This document shows, in pieces, positions 62,007 to 64,000 of a DNA stretch of 64,000 bases (positions within the stretch are counted from its first letter, which is position 1; every line of letters starts with the position of its first letter). Under the pieces are notes generated by a model that ran no database searches, was not told where the DNA came from, and saw nothing but the letters and a program-made list of their open reading frames with translations. The position numbers and the translations under genes are program-made. The stretch is from Pseudomonas huaxiensis (GTDB lineage: Bacteria; Pseudomonadota; Gammaproteobacteria; Pseudomonadales; Pseudomonadaceae): NCBI RefSeq assembly GCF_003231275.1, contig NZ_QKVL01000018.1, positions 1 through 64,000 of the forward strand, written 5' to 3'.

Positions 62007-62750
62007 TCAGCCCGCCTCGCGCTCCAGTTCCAGGCTGGCTACCGCGCCACTCACGACCTCGCCGATGACCAGGATCGCCGGGCTCTTGAGTTCGAAGGCC
62101 GCGGCATCTACAGCCATGCACTGAAGCTGGCTGCGGCATTCCCGTTGCTGCGGCAACGAAGCGTTTTCGATCATCGCCACCGGCGTTTCCTTGCTCATAC
62201 CACCCGCCAACAACCCGTGCTGGATATCGATCAGCCGGGCGACGCCCATGTACACCACCAGGGTCATGCCGCTTTGTGCCAGTGCCTGCCAGTTCAGGCT
62301 GCTGTCGTCCTGAGTGTGGGCGGTGACCAGCGTAACGCCGCGACTGACTCCGCGCAGGGTCAGCGGAATACCGCAGTGGGTTGCGCCAGCCAGACCGGCG
62401 GTAATGCCATTGACCAGTTCTACCTCGACGCCGCGGGCCTGCAGCCATGCGGCTTCTTCGCCGCCCCGACCGAAGACGCAGGGATCGCCACCCTTGAGCC
62501 TGACTACGCAGCGGCCCTGGCGGGCGTGACGCAGCATCAGCCGCTGGATGAACGCTTGCGGCGTGGATCGGCAGCCGCCGCGCTTGCCGACCCGGATCAC
62601 CCGGGCCTGCGGGCAGTGCTCGAGGATTGCCGGGTTGACCAGGTCGTCGAGCATGACCACCTCGGCCTCGCGCAGCGCACGCACGGCCTTGAGGGTCAGC
62701 AACTCCGGGTCGCCAGGGCCGGCACCCACCAGCCAGATTTTTGCGTTCAT
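62007..62750 (-). CDS. cobA: Uroporphyrinogen-III C-methyltransferase
   Basis: 247 residues with the SUMT signatures: VGAGPGDPELLTLKA at the N-terminus, the LDDLV segment and the RLKGGDPCVFGRGGEE motif. It makes precorrin-2, the branch point to siroheme and cobalamin. GAGGAAA precedes the ATG. It follows the kinase gene by only 28 bases on the same strand, so it is probably cotranscribed with it. Confidence 0.95.
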   Translation of the reverse strand: MNAKIWLVGAGPGDPELLTLKAVRALREAEVVMLDDLVNPAILEHCPQARVIRVGKRGGCRSTPQAFIQRLMLRHARQGRCVVRLKGGDPCVFGRGGEEAAWLQARGVEVELVNGITAGLAGATHCGIPLTLRGVSRGVTLVTAHTQDDSSLNWQALAQSGMTLVVYMGVARLIDIQHGLLAGGMSKETPVAMIENASLPQQRECRSQLQCMAVDAAAFELKSPAILVIGEVVSGAVASLELEREAG

Positions 62751-62778
62751 GAGCGTTTCCTCGTCAGGTCAGGAGCTG

Positions 62779-64000
62779 TCAGACCTTTAGCAGGCTGATC
62801 AGCAGTATCAGGTTGAGCAGCAACGACAGCAGCGCCAGGCCGCGCCAGACTTTCAGCGGTTCGCGCTCCAGTAGCGGGCGTGGGCGCAGGGCCTGGGGCT
62901 GGTGTTCGCCTTGTTCGAGCAGCAATAGCCATTGCTCGGCGGTTTCGAAGCGTTGCCGGGGGTCGCTGTTCAGCGCTTGTGCCAGGCTGCGCTCCAGCCA
63001 GTCCGGCAGGTCCGGCCGCAGCCGTGCGGCACTGGCCGGCGTGCCGAAGCGCGGGTGCTGGAACGCTTCGATCTCGCCGTAGGGGTAGTGGCCGGTGAGC
63101 AGGTAAAACAGGGTCACGCCCACCGCGTAGAGATCCTGCTGCACGGTGGGACCGTGTCCCTGAAATGCTTCCGGGGCGATGAAAGAAGGGGTTCCGGGCA
63201 GGTCGTGGGCGCCGTCTTCGGAAAGTCCAGGGCAGTACGCCAGACCGAAATCCAGCAGGCGTACCTGGCCGTCATTGCCCAGGTGCAGGTTCTCCGGCTT
63301 GATGTCGCGGTGAAGAATATTGCGCCGGTGCAGCATGCCCACTGCACGCAGGGTTTGCCGGGCGATGTCCAGCCACTGCGGCACCGCCAGCAGTCCCTGT
63401 TGTTCGACGTGCTGCGCCAGAGTCAGGCCGGGGTATTCGCGCATCAGGTAATACAGGTGCTGACGCTGGCTGCCGGGATGTACCTCGGGAAAGCTGCGCC
63501 CGGCGACCCGGCGCAGAAACCACTCCTCCATCAACAAGCCCTGCTGTGCCGCGACATCCTGGTCGCGGTTGGCGGGCAGGGTCTTGAGCAGCCAGGGTTG
63601 CTGCTGGCGATCGCGAACCCGGTACAGCAGCGACTGTCGGCTCTGGCCCAGCACACTTTCCACCTGCCAGCCCTCGAATGTCTGGCCGGGGCGCAAGGCG
63701 GGCGGCAGCGGCCATTGCTGCAACTGCGCCAGGGTGTCGCCAAGGCTGTTCGCGCCGAGTTGTTCGACCTGCACCAGCACGGCGCTGGCGTTGTCCTGGC
63801 TGCCCGCCAGGTGGGCCATGCGCACCAGCGTGTTGCAGGCTTCCTCCAGGTCAGTTGTTTCACGCAGCACCGCGCTGATCTGCTGTTCGTTGAGCGTGCT
63901 CCAGACCCCGTCGCTCAGCATCACGAAACTCTCGTGGCAGCGCAGTTCGCCTTCCAGGTAATCCACCAGCAGGTGCTCATCCAGTCCCAGCGCACGCTTG
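62779..64000 (-). CDS. PP2C-type phosphatase fused to Ser/Thr kinase, 5' truncated
   Basis: The frame stays open to the right edge (through GLDEHLLVDYLEGEL), so the N-terminus lies outside the window. The visible part begins in the second half of a PP2C phosphatase domain (FVMLSDGVWSTL, SQDNASAVLV metal-site Asp residues). A Hanks-type kinase domain follows, with a Lys in PWLLKTLPA, HRDIKPENLHL and LLDFGLA, and one C-terminal membrane helix (LALLSLLLNLILLISLL). In P. aeruginosa a kinase of this sort lies in the nitrate-assimilation cluster; here it abuts cobA. Confidence 0.9.
   Translation of the reverse strand, partial: KRALGLDEHLLVDYLEGELRCHESFVMLSDGVWSTLNEQQISAVLRETTDLEEACNTLVRMAHLAGSQDNASAVLVQVEQLGANSLGDTLAQLQQWPLPPALRPGQTFEGWQVESVLGQSRQSLLYRVRDRQQQPWLLKTLPANRDQDVAAQQGLLMEEWFLRRVAGRSFPEVHPGSQRQHLYYLMREYPGLTLAQHVEQQGLLAVPQWLDIARQTLRAVGMLHRRNILHRDIKPENLHLGNDGQVRLLDFGLAYCPGLSEDGAHDLPGTPSFIAPEAFQGHGPTVQQDLYAVGVTLFYLLTGHYPYGEIEAFQHPRFGTPASAARLRPDLPDWLERSLAQALNSDPRQRFETAEQWLLLLEQGEHQPQALRPRPLLEREPLKVWRGLALLSLLLNLILLISLLKV

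Overview
The window is chromosomal DNA of a fluorescent Pseudomonas, most likely the P. fluorescens group. The signs are a ferripyoverdine receptor and PvdE exporter behind two exact PvdS-type promoters, the ordered block ppsR/ppsA/hydrolase/Rieske/rraA/cmaX/cfrX/cmpX/sigX/oprF/cobA, a 180-kDa NAD-glutamate dehydrogenase, high GC, and many Pseudomonas-style REP palindromes. I found no tRNA, rRNA, CRISPR array, insertion sequence or prophage.

Layout. (1) 1-8.8 kb is the edge of a pyoverdine locus: the 3' end of a terminal NRPS module (A-domain tail, carrier, thioesterase) converges on a minus-strand group of pvdE and two tandem FpvA-like TonB receptors. (2) 8.9-30.9 kb is mostly core genome: a DUF2242 lipoprotein, a 28-residue protein, a REP-rich gap, an AraC regulator beside a nitrilase-fold protein that lacks its catalytic Cys, a FadH-type dienoyl-CoA reductase, a PLP deaminase, cytochrome b561, DUF1853, nadK, a phosphatase, a rhomboid protease, DUF1315, DUF2797, pepN, a YCF48 propeller with an RND exporter, DUF5629 and a lactonase. 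(3) 30.3-42.8 kb holds sbcDC with a coupled GST, then a tightly overlapping six-gene MoxR/DUF58/DUF4381/BatA/BatB-C/BatD operon. (4) 42.9-48.5 kb holds a small acidic protein and the NAD-glutamate dehydrogenase. (5) 48.55-52.3 kb is a visibly AT-richer defence islet: an m5C methyltransferase, an Eco29kI-type GIY-YIG restriction enzyme, and a convergent HNH nuclease. (6) 52.5-64 kb holds ppsR/ppsA, a hydrolase, a Rieske protein, rraA, the cmaX-cfrX-cmpX-sigX-oprF envelope-stress block, cobA, and a PP2C-kinase fusion that runs off the right edge.

How the parts work together. The left edge makes, exports and recaptures an iron siderophore under PvdS and probably Fur control. The MoxR/Bat operon looks like an envelope VWA-protein assembly or stress module. 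The sigX block couples membrane state (a CorA-like transporter and an MscS-like channel) to an ECF sigma factor and the major porin. The ppsR/ppsA pair controls entry into gluconeogenesis. The restriction islet sits exactly between two core blocks and is the clearest sign of horizontal gain.

The best leads outside routine annotation are the two PvdS boxes with differential wiring of the tandem receptors, the nitrilase-fold pseudoenzyme, the restriction islet with a palindrome in the methylase leader and an extra HNH nuclease, and the direct kinase-cobA junction where nitrate-assimilation genes lie in P. aeruginosa. All family calls were made by reading motifs; no database search was run.
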